The notes: generated by a model not told the origin, from the letters alone. A stretch of 25,455 nucleotides of DNA from an uncultured Bacilli bacterium (GCA_934162265.1 CAKPHZ010000019.1:1-25455), one strand, 5' to 3'; shown: positions 1-8,129, counted from the first letter of the stretch. A program made the numbers and translations.

Positions 1-1412
1 TATTGGTACGCTACGATATCATCTAAATTGTCGGTTTTTAAGGCTTCTATTCCTCCTTTAGGCATACTAAATGGATTGTGGCAGAAATCATATTTCTTTT
101 CTTCATCGTTATATTCAAACATTGGGAAATCATTAATGATACAGAATTCATAAGTATTTTCATCGATTAAGTTACATTTTTTTCCAAGGTAAGTTCTAAT
201 TAAACCTGCATATTTGGCAACATTTTTTTCTTTTTTATTGGCAATGAAGAAAAGGACGCTGTTGGTTTGAAGATTTGTTTTCTCAATTAGGTTTTTTCTT
301 TCTTCATCCGTTAAGAATTTATCAATCGGTCCTTTTAGAGAACCGTCTTCTGTTAAAGTTACGTAGCCAATTCCTGGCATACCGATTGATGAGGCATAAT
401 CGACGATTTCATTAAACCAGCTATTAGAGTTTGTTCCTATTTCATCTACTTTAATTGCTCTGATTGTTGATTTTTGGAATGGTTTAAAAGTGGTATCTTT
501 TAAATATTCTGTAATATCAATAATCTCTAGAGGATTTCTTAAGTCTGGTTTGTCTGTTCCATACTTTAACATAGATTCTTTATATGGAATTCTTTTGAAG
601 GGTAGGGGAGATACTTTTTTATTAGAAAAGTGGGTAAAGATATCATAGAATATTTTTTCTCCTACTTTGTAAATATCTTCTTCTTCAACGAAAGACATTT
701 CAAAATCTAATTGATAGAATTCTAGGGTTCTATCTGCTCTTGAATCTTCATCACGGAAACATGGAGCAATTTGATAATATTTATCTATGCCTCCTACCAT
801 TAATAGTTCTTTATAAATTTGTGGAGCTTGAGGTAGAGCATAAAATTTTCCTGGATATTTTCTTGATGGGATAACAAAATCTCTTGCACCTTCTGGAGAA
901 GATGCTGTAATAATTGGAGTTTGTACTTCTAGGAATCCTAAGTCATCCATTTCATGACGAATAAATTTTAATAGTTCTGCTCTTCTTTGAATATTTTTTC
1001 TAACCTTTTTATTTCTTAAATCTAAATAACGATATTTAAGGCGTAATTCTTCACTGACTTCATGAGAAGTTTTTACTTCAAAAGGAAGTACATTTAACGA
1101 TTTTCCTAGAAGAGTGATTTTGGTTACTAATAATTCGATAGTTCCAGTTTCTAGGTTAGGGTTGTAATCTTCTTCTGCTCTTTTTCTTAAAGTTCCTTCT
1201 ACTGTAACAGTTGATTCTTTGGTATAGCCATTAAACATTTTATCGTCATTGCTAACTAATTGGATGGTTCCAGTTTCATCTCTTAAATCTAAGAAGATAA
1301 TTCCTCCATGGTCTCTGATATTTTCAATCCATCCTGATAGGGTAAAGGTTTTATCAATATCAGCTTCAATTAAGGTTCCACAGTAAGAAGTTCTATATTT
1401 ATTTTTAATCAT
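1..1412 (-). CDS. aspS: Aspartyl-tRNA synthetase, probably non-discriminating (3' end cut off)
   Basis: Class II aminoacyl-tRNA synthetase that charges tRNA with aspartate. About 470 codons are in the window; the C-terminal part, including motif 3, lies beyond the left edge. The N-terminal OB anticodon-binding domain (about residues 1-100) is followed by motif 2, FRDEDSRADR, in the catalytic domain, and then by the GAD insertion domain typical of bacterial AspRS. ATG at 1410-1412 follows AGAGGTGA. The stretch GW-x4-RDHGG has His35 where discriminating enzymes such as those of E. coli and B. subtilis have Leu. His at this position is known from non-discriminating AspRS that also acylates tRNA(Asn). 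The gene lies 76 nt downstream of gatB and is the last visible member of the T-box-controlled gatCAB operon, which fits that role. Identity is very secure; relaxed specificity is inference. Confidence 0.97.
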   Translation of the reverse strand, partial: MIKNKYRTSYCGTLIEADIDKTFTLSGWIENIRDHGGIIFLDLRDETGTIQLVSNDDKMFNGYTKESTVTVEGTLRKRAEEDYNPNLETGTIELLVTKITLLGKSLNVLPFEVKTSHEVSEELRLKYRYLDLRNKKVRKNIQRRAELLKFIRHEMDDLGFLEVQTPIITASSPEGARDFVIPSRKYPGKFYALPQAPQIYKELLMVGGIDKYYQIAPCFRDEDSRADRTLEFYQLDFEMSFVEEEDIYKVGEKIFYDIFTHFSNKKVSPLPFKRIPYKESMLKYGTDKPDLRNPLEIIDITEYLKDTTFKPFQKSTIRAIKVDEIGTNSNSWFNEIVDYASSIGMPGIGYVTLTEDGSLKGPIDKFLTDEERKNLIEKTNLQTNSVLFFIANKKEKNVAKYAGLIRTYLGKKCNLIDENTYEFCIINDFPMFEYNDEEKKYDFCHNPFSMPKGGIEALKTDNLDDIVAYQ

Positions 1413-1488
1413 GGTTTTCACCTCTTTCTTAGTTTCTTCTTTTTATTAAAGATAAGTTATTCTGAAGTATTTTTCGAATATAAAATAC

Positions 1489-2943
1489 TTATTTATCTAA
1501 TTCTTGTTTTAATATTTTGGCACTTAAAGCTGGGTTCGCTTTACCACGTGTTTTTTTCATGACTTGACCTACAAAGTAATCAAATAGTTTAGGATTTTTC
1601 TTGTAGGATTCTAATTGAGTAGGGTTTTCCTCAATGACTTCTTTTATAATTTTAGTTAATTCTGCTTCATCTGTTATTTGGCTCATTCCTAGTTCAGATA
1701 CTAGTTTAACTGGATCTTTTTCTTCTTCTAAGGATTTGGTTAATACTTCTTTAGCTTGTTTACCTGAAATTTTAGAACTTTCTACCAAATCGATTAAGCC
1801 TTTTAACATTTTTGGCGTTAGGAATAATTCTTCGATTGTTTTTTCCATTTTATTTAAGTGTCCTAAGATAATACTATTTATCCAGTTAGCGGCACTTTGT
1901 GGATTAGCACCTAAAGATACGGTTTCTTCAAAATAATCGGCTAATGGTTTTTCTTTGACAATGATTTTTGCATCTCTTGGAGAAACACCTAATTCATTAA
2001 TATATTTATCTCTTCTTTCTGTTGCTAAAGGTGGGATAGTGGCTTTAATTTCTTCTAACCATTTTTTATCTAATTTAAATTTTGGAATATTTGGTTCAAC
2101 AAAATATTTATAATCAATGGCATCTACTTTGCTACGCATATAGATTGTTGTTCCAGACTCTTCATCAAAGCGTCTAGTTTGTTGTTCCATTTCGTCGTAT
2201 TTTCCATCTTCTTTTAATTCAATTTGACGTTTAATTTCATAGTTGATTGCATCTCTTACTCCACCAAAAGAGTTAACATTTTTAATTTCTATTTTTGTTC
2301 CCCAGTTCTTTGGATCTTTTTCATCTAAAGATGCATCCATAATAGAAACATTGACATCACATCTGATTTGTCCTTTTTTAGAGTCTGCTTCTGAAATATT
2401 TGCATATTGATAGATAGAACGCATTGTCTCTAGGAAAGATACTGCTTCTTCAGCTGAATGAAAGTCTGGTTCTGTTACTAATTCTAGTAGGGGAACACCT
2501 GCTCTATTATAGTTAATTGTAGTAGTATCTTCATGGTGTGTTGAGGAAGCAGCATCTTCTTCTAAGTGAATATTATTTACTCGAATGGTTTTTGTTTCTT
2601 CTCCAACCTCATAAGTTAGTTCTCCATAGATTCCTACAGGTGCTGGTTTAGTTTCTTGTGTAATTTGAAATCCTTTTGGTAAATCTGGATAGTAATAATT
2701 TTTTCTTTCAAAATAAATATATTCTGGTTGTTTACAGTTTAAAATGATACTAGCCATTAGGGCTTTTCGAACAGCTTCTTTATTGACTACTGGTAAAGTT
2801 CCTGGGAAAGCCATATCAACAGGACGAATATTTGTATTGGGTGTATCTTCGTATGAATTTTTTGCTGAAGAAAATACTTTAGTATTGGTTTTACTGATTT
2901 CACAGTGCATTTCTAAACCAATTAATACTTTATATTTATCCAT
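1489..2943 (-). CDS. gatB: Asp/Glu-tRNA(Asn/Gln) amidotransferase subunit B
   Basis: GatB is the tRNA-binding kinase subunit of GatCAB. It activates the side-chain carboxylate of mischarged Asp-tRNA(Asn) or Glu-tRNA(Gln) with ATP and receives ammonia from GatA. The 484-residue product matches the usual length of about 475. It begins with the conserved GLEMHCEI segment and has NYNRAGVPLLELVTEPD near residues 146-162. It ends with the helical YqeY-like tail (GKANPALSAKILKQEL). The ATG overlaps the gatA stop by one base (TAATG) and is preceded by AAGGAGGAG inside the end of gatA, so the two genes are translationally coupled. It sits third in gatC-gatA-gatB-aspS. Confidence 0.98.
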   Translation of the reverse strand: MDKYKVLIGLEMHCEISKTNTKVFSSAKNSYEDTPNTNIRPVDMAFPGTLPVVNKEAVRKALMASIILNCKQPEYIYFERKNYYYPDLPKGFQITQETKPAPVGIYGELTYEVGEETKTIRVNNIHLEEDAASSTHHEDTTTINYNRAGVPLLELVTEPDFHSAEEAVSFLETMRSIYQYANISEADSKKGQIRCDVNVSIMDASLDEKDPKNWGTKIEIKNVNSFGGVRDAINYEIKRQIELKEDGKYDEMEQQTRRFDEESGTTIYMRSKVDAIDYKYFVEPNIPKFKLDKKWLEEIKATIPPLATERRDKYINELGVSPRDAKIIVKEKPLADYFEETVSLGANPQSAANWINSIILGHLNKMEKTIEELFLTPKMLKGLIDLVESSKISGKQAKEVLTKSLEEEKDPVKLVSELGMSQITDEAELTKIIKEVIEENPTQLESYKKNPKLFDYFVGQVMKKTRGKANPALSAKILKQELDK

Positions 2944-4400
2944 TATTCTCCTCCTTTACTTGTTTGATTTTTATAGCCTAAGATATTTTCAATAGCATAG
3001 GCAATATTTAAAACATTTGCATCATCATAGCAAGCACCAGTTAAGTTTAAAGCTACTGGTAAGCCATCAATAAAGCCATCAGGTATGGTAATTGATGGAA
3101 ATCCTCCAAAGTTACCAACTTGTAAGTGTTCTTCTAATGGAGCAGTATCTTTATCTAAGATATCTATTGAACCATCTAAGTGTTTCGCTGGTCCACTTCC
3201 TACTGGTAAGATAACAGCATCATATTTTTCAAATAATTGATTCCAAGTATCTACTAGTAGTCTTCTTACTCTTTGGGCATTATGGAAATAACGATCTTTA
3301 TTTTCTTTTTGTAGAACATAAGAACCTATGACAAATCTTCTTTTAATTAATGGAGAAAAGTTTTTGGTACGATAATCTTTCATCATATCGATGTAATTTT
3401 CTCCTTCTCCTCTAGGTCCAAAGATAAATCCAGTTAAGTTTGACATATTAGAAGTAGCTTCAGCACATGAAATAACAACGTATACAGAGGCTAGTGCATT
3501 TAATAATGTTTTATCTACTGATACTTCTTCTACTTCAATGCCTAATGATTTTACTTTTTCTAGCGTGTTAGCAAAATTTTCTAGATGTTCTTTTAATGTA
3601 GCAGAAGCGTTAGGATAAGAAGAAATATCACATAATTCTTTGATGTAGCATAATTTTTTACCCTTAACTTCACCTGTTAGAGAACTGGCTAAATTGATAT
3701 TAGAAGAGTCCCAAGAAGTCATGTCGTATTTGTCTTTTCCTTTCATGGCATCTACTACAATGGCAGCGTCTTTTACATTTCTAGTTAAGGCTCCACAATG
3801 ATCTAGAGAACTTGCAAATGGGAAAAGTCCATAACGAGAAATCATTCCATAAGTTGGTTTATATCCAACAATTCCACAATAAGCGGCTGGTTTTCTGATA
3901 GAGTCTCCTGTATCAGATCCAGTAGCGTAAGGAAATACTCCAGCAGCAACAGCAGCAGCAGATCCAGCAGAAGATCCTGCACACATTCTTGTTGTATCCC
4001 AAGGATTTTTTACAATACCAGTATGTCCTGTTGTTCCGGTTCCACCCATTCCAAATTCATCCATTACGGTTTTTCCAACAGCAACTGCTCCATGGCGCTC
4101 TAGATTTTCAATAGCGGTTGCCGTAAAGAAAGGAATGTAATCTTTTAAGGTATTAGAAGAACCTGTACTTAGTATTCCTTTGGTACTGTAATTATCTTTT
4201 ATTCCGTAAGGAATACCTGATAAGACGTCTTCTGTTACTTCTTGTTCTTTAGCATCATCTAGAATAGTGACAAAAGCATTGCATTTTTCTTGTAATTCGT
4301 GTGATTTTTTTAATGATTCTTGAATTAATTCTTTACTAGTTACTTCACCTTTTTTTAAGGCTTCATGAATTTCTTCTATTGATTTATTCATATATTCCAT
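2943..4400 (-). CDS. gatA: Asp/Glu-tRNA(Asn/Gln) amidotransferase subunit A
   Basis: GatA is the amidase-signature glutaminase subunit of GatCAB and releases ammonia from glutamine. The Ser-cisSer-Lys triad can be placed at Lys68 (GIPYGIKDN), Ser143 (GSSAGSA) and Ser167 (GSDTGDSIRKPA), with the spacing seen in characterised GatA. The last motif normally reads TGGS; here it is TGDS, so an acidic residue is next to the nucleophile, which is unusual. The start chosen is ATG 4398-4400, which follows the gatC stop and an AAGGTGG site and gives 485 residues, the normal length. An upstream in-frame ATG at 4472 would overlap gatC by about 70 nt and add a non-conserved tail. A second ATG at 4389-4391 is also possible. 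Confidence 0.97.
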   Translation of the reverse strand: MEYMNKSIEEIHEALKKGEVTSKELIQESLKKSHELQEKCNAFVTILDDAKEQEVTEDVLSGIPYGIKDNYSTKGILSTGSSNTLKDYIPFFTATAIENLERHGAVAVGKTVMDEFGMGGTGTTGHTGIVKNPWDTTRMCAGSSAGSAAAVAAGVFPYATGSDTGDSIRKPAAYCGIVGYKPTYGMISRYGLFPFASSLDHCGALTRNVKDAAIVVDAMKGKDKYDMTSWDSSNINLASSLTGEVKGKKLCYIKELCDISSYPNASATLKEHLENFANTLEKVKSLGIEVEEVSVDKTLLNALASVYVVISCAEATSNMSNLTGFIFGPRGEGENYIDMMKDYRTKNFSPLIKRRFVIGSYVLQKENKDRYFHNAQRVRRLLVDTWNQLFEKYDAVILPVGSGPAKHLDGSIDILDKDTAPLEEHLQVGNFGGFPSITIPDGFIDGLPVALNLTGACYDDANVLNIAYAIENILGYKNQTSKGGE

Positions 4401-4401
4401 A

Positions 4402-4698
4402 TTATCCCACCACCTTTGGTACTTGTACTTCTCTTTCTGTTCTATCATCACAGTTTTGTAATAACTCTTCAATTGGAATAGATTCTTCTACTTCATCTTC
4501 CCTTAATTCATAAATAAAATTATCTAGACAATGTGTCATTGGTTCTACTTGTTCAATATCTTTGATGTCATTAATTTTGTTAATATTTTCATCGATAATG
4601 GCAAATTCATCTAAAACCATATTTGTTTCTTCCTCAGTTAGACCGATTAAAAGTTTTTCGGCATAATCATTTACCATTTCTTTTGTAAATTTACTCAT
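4402..4698 (-). CDS. gatC: Asp/Glu-tRNA(Asn/Gln) amidotransferase subunit C
   Basis: GatC is the small belt subunit that wraps and stabilises the GatA-GatB pair. The 98-residue product has the family layout: N-terminal helices (LIGLTEEETNMVLDEFAIID), an INDIKDIEQVEPMTH stretch, and a C-terminal REDEVEESIPIEELLQNC-like segment ending in VPKVVG. It is the first gene after the T-box leader. ATG 4696-4698 follows AAAGGAAG. Its stop lies one base before the chosen gatA ATG, so these genes are tightly packed. Confidence 0.95.
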   Translation of the reverse strand: MSKFTKEMVNDYAEKLLIGLTEEETNMVLDEFAIIDENINKINDIKDIEQVEPMTHCLDNFIYELREDEVEESIPIEELLQNCDDRTEREVQVPKVVG

Positions 4699-4744
4699 CT
4701 TTCTCTTCCTTTCTAAAATACTTATATTTTTTTTGCATGAATAT

Positions 4745-4803
4745 AAAAATAAAACAGTAATTCATCTCCTTAACTTTTATAAGTTAAAGGGACGAACTAC
4801 TGT
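4745..4803 (-). terminator. T-box intrinsic terminator (attenuator)
   Basis: On the minus strand a long hairpin pairs ACAGTA-TTCGTC-CCTTTAACTT with AAGTTAAGG-AGATGAA-TTACTGT around an ATAA loop. It is followed by TTTTATTTTT. It starts just after the T-box core, so pairing of the T-box with upstream sequence would compete with it. This is the expected premature-termination element. Confidence 0.92.
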
Positions 4804-5018
4804 TAAGTCCGCGGTACCACCCTTATTATCATGGCCTGATCGCTTTATCTGAAAAATTCAGAAATAGGATAACGGGTAATCCCGGCTTAAATTACTTACA
4901 TATTCACCTAAGCACTCCAAAGTGTTATTCATAGTATATTTTATGTTAGCTTTCACCTTATCTAACTCTCTTCTAATAAAAGGGATACTATTACTTCTCT
5001 TCTTCTTCGCGTTAACGA
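4745..5018 (-). promoter_or_regulatory. T-box riboswitch leader, Asn (AAC) specifier, upstream of gatCAB-aspS
   Basis: The canonical T-box sequence AGGGTGGTACCGCG is at 4810-4823 (minus strand), and an intrinsic terminator follows it. Upstream, Stem I features are visible: the AGAGAG apical element (about 4972-4967), a GGTGAAAGC segment, and the specifier region GAATAACACTTTGGAG. By alignment with the usual GAA-NNN-AC arrangement, the specifier triplet is AAC at 4924-4926. Uncharged tRNA(Asn) should pair with AAC and, through its free NCCA end, with the T-box to form the antiterminator, switching the operon on when Asn-tRNA is scarce. This matches the genes it controls. The leader fills the roughly 350-nt stretch between gatC and the upstream protease gene. 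The identity is clear from sequence; the specifier assignment is good but comes from manual alignment. Confidence 0.96.
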
Positions 5019-5023
5019 TTAAA

Positions 5024-5052
5024 ATTATAGTATAGATTAAGGGGAATGTCAA
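5024..5052 (-). promoter_or_regulatory. Sigma-A-type promoter of the T-box/gatCAB-aspS operon
   Basis: A perfect -35 TTGACA (5047-5052) and perfect -10 TATAAT (5024-5029) lie 17 nt apart on the minus strand. Transcription should begin near 5018. The -35 overlaps the stop codon region of the upstream CPBP gene, so the upstream gene can also read into this leader. Confidence 0.93.
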
Positions 5053-5753
5053 TCTTCAAAAGAAATTTTTTTATTCAGTATATTAATACATAATATCAGA
5101 TTTATCAAAGAGAAAAGTAAGAGATAAGTATTATATTCATACAAAAAAATCGATGTAATATTAGCAGAAACATGAATGATGATAGGAGATAAAATATTAT
5201 TATCTTTTTGATAAATCTTTGTAAAAATATATCCTAATATTAAGGCATAAAACATTTTAATAGAAGAAAAATGAATTAATGAAAAGCAAATAGTAGTGAT
5301 TATTAATGATTTTTTAGGAGAATTAAATTTTAATAATTTATTGTAAAAAATTCCTCGAAATAGTATTTCTTCATATATTGGTCCAATTAATCCAGATGAT
5401 ATTATGTTGATTATTAAATTTAGGGAATATTTTGTTTGAGGAATTGAAAAATATTTAAAGATTAACATATTTAAAAGTATAGAAAGAGAAATTCCTAGAG
5501 AAGTATAGAAGAATGTTTTTTCTTTTAAAAGGGAAGTAAAATTTATCTTAATAGAATATTTTTTAATAAGTATAATGATAGTGATGATATATGAAGGAAT
5601 TAAAATATAAGGAGATATTGATAAAAAGTGATTAATGTCATTATATCCTAATAAATTATAAATACCTGCAAATAAAATAAGAATTAAAATTATAATTATA
5701 TAAGTGATTAGGATAGGGAGAGTCGCTAATAATAATTTTTTTAAATAATTCAT
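5049..5753 (-). CDS. CPBP family intramembrane metalloprotease
   Basis: The 234-residue, strongly hydrophobic protein has about six to seven membrane segments. The three CPBP (CAAX protease and bacteriocin-processing, Abi) motifs are present: EE-x3-R in YEEILFRGIFYN, a His in SLIHFSS, and HxxxN in IIIHVSANI. Family members are membrane-embedded glutamate/metal-dependent proteases involved in peptide processing, bacteriocin immunity or envelope homeostasis; no substrate can be named here. ATG 5751-5753 is preceded by AGAGGAA. An extended -10-like TGATATACT lies just upstream (TATACT at 5776-5781), so it may have its own weak promoter besides read-through from galU 61 nt upstream. The gene ends in TGA, which supports the standard code. 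Its last bases carry the -35 of the next operon. Confidence 0.88.
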   Translation of the reverse strand: MNYLKKLLLATLPILITYIIIILILILFAGIYNLLGYNDINHFLSISPYILIPSYIITIIILIKKYSIKINFTSLLKEKTFFYTSLGISLSILLNMLIFKYFSIPQTKYSLNLIINIISSGLIGPIYEEILFRGIFYNKLLKFNSPKKSLIITTICFSLIHFSSIKMFYALILGYIFTKIYQKDNNILSPIIIHVSANITSIFLYEYNTYLLLFSLINLILCINILNKKISFED

Positions 5754-5814
5754 ATGATATTCCTCTCTTTTTATCAGTATATCATTATTTTTAGATAAAT
5801 TTGTGTAAAAAAAA

Positions 5815-6669
5815 TTAAAAATCTTTTAAGTAGGTTTTTAATTCTTCTTTTAATTCTTTATTTTCTAAAGCGTAGTCAATATTTGCTTTTAAGTAACCTA
5901 TTTTTGAACCTGTATCATAATATTTTGCATTTAATAAACAAGCATAAAATTTCTCTTTTTCCATTAATTTTTTCATTGCGTCTGTAAATTGATATTCATT
6001 TCCAACACCTAAGCTTAAAGATTCTAAGATAGTAAATATTTTAGCACTTACTATATATCTTCCTAGACCTGCATAATTTGAAGGAGATTCATCAATTGAT
6101 GGTTTTTCAACAATGGTATTTATTTCTTTTGTATTTTTATTTTTGAATTCTATCATTCCATACTTAGAAGATAATTCTTTTGGTACTTCTAGTGCTCCTA
6201 TAATATTTGATGAAGTTTGATTATGAAGTTCAATTAGTTGCTTTAGTGCTGGTACTTCTGATTTCATTAAATCATCACCATATAAAACAGCAAAATCATC
6301 TTCTCCTACAAAAGTTTTTGCTAGTTTAATTGCATGTCCACTTCCTTTTGGTTCTCCTTGACGAATAAAATAAATATTGATGTTTTCTGGTTTTGTGTTT
6401 AATAGTTCTAATTCTTTTATTTTGTCTTTTTGTTCTAGTCGATGTTGTAATTCAAAGTTTTGGTCAAAATAGTCTTCAATTACTTTTTTATATGGGCTTG
6501 TAATTAATAAAATATCTGTAATTCCTGATTCTATACATTCATCAATAATGTAGGATAATGTTGGTTTATCCACTATTGGTAACATTTCTTTTGGTACTGA
6601 TTTTGTGATTGGTAAAAATCTAGTTCCTAATCCTGCTACTGGGATTACTGCTTTGGTTATTTTTTTCAT
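5815..6669 (-). CDS. galU: UTP-glucose-1-phosphate uridylyltransferase
   Basis: Makes UDP-glucose from UTP and glucose-1-phosphate for cell-wall glycans, glycolipids or teichoic-acid decoration. The 284-residue protein is full length for the GalU/GtaB family. It opens with the nucleotide-binding signature AVIPVAGLGTRFLP-TKSVPKEMLPIVDKP and contains QGEPKGSGHAI, the metal-binding FAVLYGDDL, and the sugar-phosphate-binding EKP and NEYQFTDA segments. ATG 6667-6669 follows AAAAGGAGATG. Only 15 nt separate it from the upstream exported protein gene, so the two are probably one operon. No separate terminator is seen before the CPBP gene. Confidence 0.96.
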   Translation of the reverse strand: MKKITKAVIPVAGLGTRFLPITKSVPKEMLPIVDKPTLSYIIDECIESGITDILLITSPYKKVIEDYFDQNFELQHRLEQKDKIKELELLNTKPENINIYFIRQGEPKGSGHAIKLAKTFVGEDDFAVLYGDDLMKSEVPALKQLIELHNQTSSNIIGALEVPKELSSKYGMIEFKNKNTKEINTIVEKPSIDESPSNYAGLGRYIVSAKIFTILESLSLGVGNEYQFTDAMKKLMEKEKFYACLLNAKYYDTGSKIGYLKANIDYALENKELKEELKTYLKDF

Positions 6670-6684
6670 TTTAGCATCTCCTTT

Positions 6685-7962
6685 TTAAATATCAATATAG
6701 ATATTTGTTTTATAAATATTATGATTTATTTTTATATAAATAGAATATTTTCCTGATAATCCATATTGATTAATAATGGTTGTTTTTGATTTTACATCAT
6801 ATACTCTTTTATCTAAAAATTTATCTAATATGATGTATGATTCATCACTATCTTTAAAATTACCAGTTAAGATGATTGTTTCTTTTGTCTTTTTGATATT
6901 AATGTTATAACTTTTATATTTAGTATCTATTTTTTTATAATTTACTAAGAGAATTTCTTTCTTAGAAAGGGGCGTAATGCTGTTATTTTGGAAAGTTACT
7001 CCATTAATTAATTTATAATTTGTATTATCTTTGTAGTAATTTATACTAATATTTTTAGTGATTATTGGATTGTTTGTTTCGGATATTGTTTCCTTTTTAT
7101 TTTTTAGATTAATCGTTATTTCTTGGGTGTCATTTGCTAGAGTAATATTATTATCTTTTAATTCTACTATTTTATTGTATTTATTTTTTAAAGAATACTT
7201 ATCTAGAACTTGGCCTGTTTGCCAGTCTAGTTCTATTAAATCATTGGATAATAAATAAAGAGAATTTTTTGTTTCTAATATATCATATATTTTATTTTCT
7301 AGATTTATTTGTTTATAGATTTTTCCTGATAAATCTATTTCTATTAAAGAATATCTTTGATTATTATTAATTTCTAATAAGATATTTCCATTTTGTAATA
7401 GATAGGGAAGGCTTTCTACTTTGTTTTTATAATACCAAATAATGTTATGGCTACTGTCTATTCCATAAAGTTTATTATTATCTATTACTAGATTTAATTT
7501 ATTGGGTTGAACTTCTATGTTTTCAAAAGAATTTGATTTTTCTACTTTCTCTGTTTTGAGTGAATATGTTTTCTTTTCCTTATTTGTTATTATTTCTATT
7601 TTATTTTCACTATTTTCTGTTAATCCATAGATAGGAATAATATGTTTAGTATCTTCTTTATAAGTATTTTCTATGAATGATGTATTATCTTTATTATATA
7701 TTCTTATGGTGATTTTTGTTTGATATGAAGTTTCGAAAAGAATCATTGCAGTTAACGGAGAGTCACCATATGGATTTTTAATAATATTTGGATTTTCTAA
7801 AGTATATCCATATGGAGTTAAATATTTTTCTTGATTCTTTTGGCTGTCTATTTTTTCTTCTATTTCATCTACTTTTTCGTTAGCGCTTACTATTTTGTAG
7901 CCTAGCATTGTGCATGACATCATGATCATGAGAAATGAAGAAATGATTAAAATTTTTTTCAC
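6685..7962 (-). CDS. Exported arylsulfotransferase-like (ASST) beta-propeller protein, probably non-catalytic
   Basis: The 425-residue protein starts with a signal peptide (KKILIISSFLMIMM, likely cleavage after VSA near residue 27) and a short charged coil (residues 28-47). Residues about 48-125 resemble the N-terminal beta domain of bacterial aryl-sulfate sulfotransferases (NPYGDSPLTAMILFET, then KHIIPIYGL). Residues about 150-420 form repeating strands with propeller-like motifs (LYGIDSSHNIIWYY, LIEIDLSGKIYKQI, LIELDWQTGQVLDKY). Where active ASSTs carry a His-His-Asp motif, this protein reads Ile-Tyr-Asp near residues 225-227. Only three His residues occur overall (107, 172 and one near 414), and it is shorter than typical enzymes of about 470-600 residues. 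It may therefore be a binding or scaffold derivative. It is the first gene of a putative operon with galU. Confidence 0.7.
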   Translation of the reverse strand: MKKILIISSFLMIMMSCTMLGYKIVSANEKVDEIEEKIDSQKNQEKYLTPYGYTLENPNIIKNPYGDSPLTAMILFETSYQTKITIRIYNKDNTSFIENTYKEDTKHIIPIYGLTENSENKIEIITNKEKKTYSLKTEKVEKSNSFENIEVQPNKLNLVIDNNKLYGIDSSHNIIWYYKNKVESLPYLLQNGNILLEINNNQRYSLIEIDLSGKIYKQINLENKIYDILETKNSLYLLSNDLIELDWQTGQVLDKYSLKNKYNKIVELKDNNITLANDTQEITINLKNKKETISETNNPIITKNISINYYKDNTNYKLINGVTFQNNSITPLSKKEILLVNYKKIDTKYKSYNINIKKTKETIILTGNFKDSDESYIILDKFLDKRVYDVKSKTTIINQYGLSGKYSIYIKINHNIYKTNIYIDI

Positions 7963-7997
7963 TATTTCACTACTTCCTCTATAATGATTGTAGGTGT

Positions 7998-8006
7998 ATT
8001 ATAACA
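7998..8006 (-). promoter_or_regulatory. Extended -10 promoter for the ASST-like/galU operon
   Basis: The minus strand reads TGT-TATAAT, a perfect -10 (7998-8003) with the TGn extension (8004-8006). Only a poor -35 (TATACA-like) lies 18 nt upstream. The start codon is about 36 nt downstream of the -10, leaving room for a short leader with GAGGAAG. Confidence 0.55.
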
Positions 8007-8081
8007 TAAATTTATTTTTTTGTATAGAAACGAAAAGTTTTGCCCATAATAAGAATAGAATATTCGCAGATATTCACGTAA

Positions 8082-8112
8082 CAGTTCACTTCAATGTGAA
8101 TTGCTTTTTTTT
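8082..8112 (+). terminator. Terminator-like hairpin upstream of the HIT gene
   Basis: CAGTTCAC (8082-8089) pairs with GTGAATTG (8096-8103; one G-U pair) around a TTCAAT loop and is followed by C and eight T's (8105-8112). A second hairpin, GAATAT-TCGCAG-ATATTC, lies just upstream at 8058-8075. On the plus strand this looks like the 3' end of a short RNA, but no plus-strand gene precedes it. It overlaps the -35 of the HIT promoter. Confidence 0.5.
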
Positions 8113-8129
8113 ATATTTTATATTATAAT
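8101..8129 (+). promoter_or_regulatory. Promoter of the HIT gene
   Basis: TTGCTT (8101-8106) and TATAAT (8124-8129) are separated by 17 nt. The predicted start near 8136 lies about 20 nt before the start codon and just upstream of AAGGAGGA. Confidence 0.8.

Noticed and set aside
1634..1936. Plus-strand open frames opposite gatB (also 2744-2995)
   Set aside because: They are antisense to a conserved gene and have no family resemblance or start signals.
4858..5052. 64-codon minus-strand open frame between the CPBP gene and gatC
   Set aside because: It lies wholly in the T-box leader and its promoter. Its codons are explained by conserved RNA structure, and there is no ribosome binding site.
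7058..7258. 66-codon plus-strand frame opposite the ASST-like gene
   Set aside because: The sequence is AT-rich and hydrophobic by chance, and there is no ribosome binding site.
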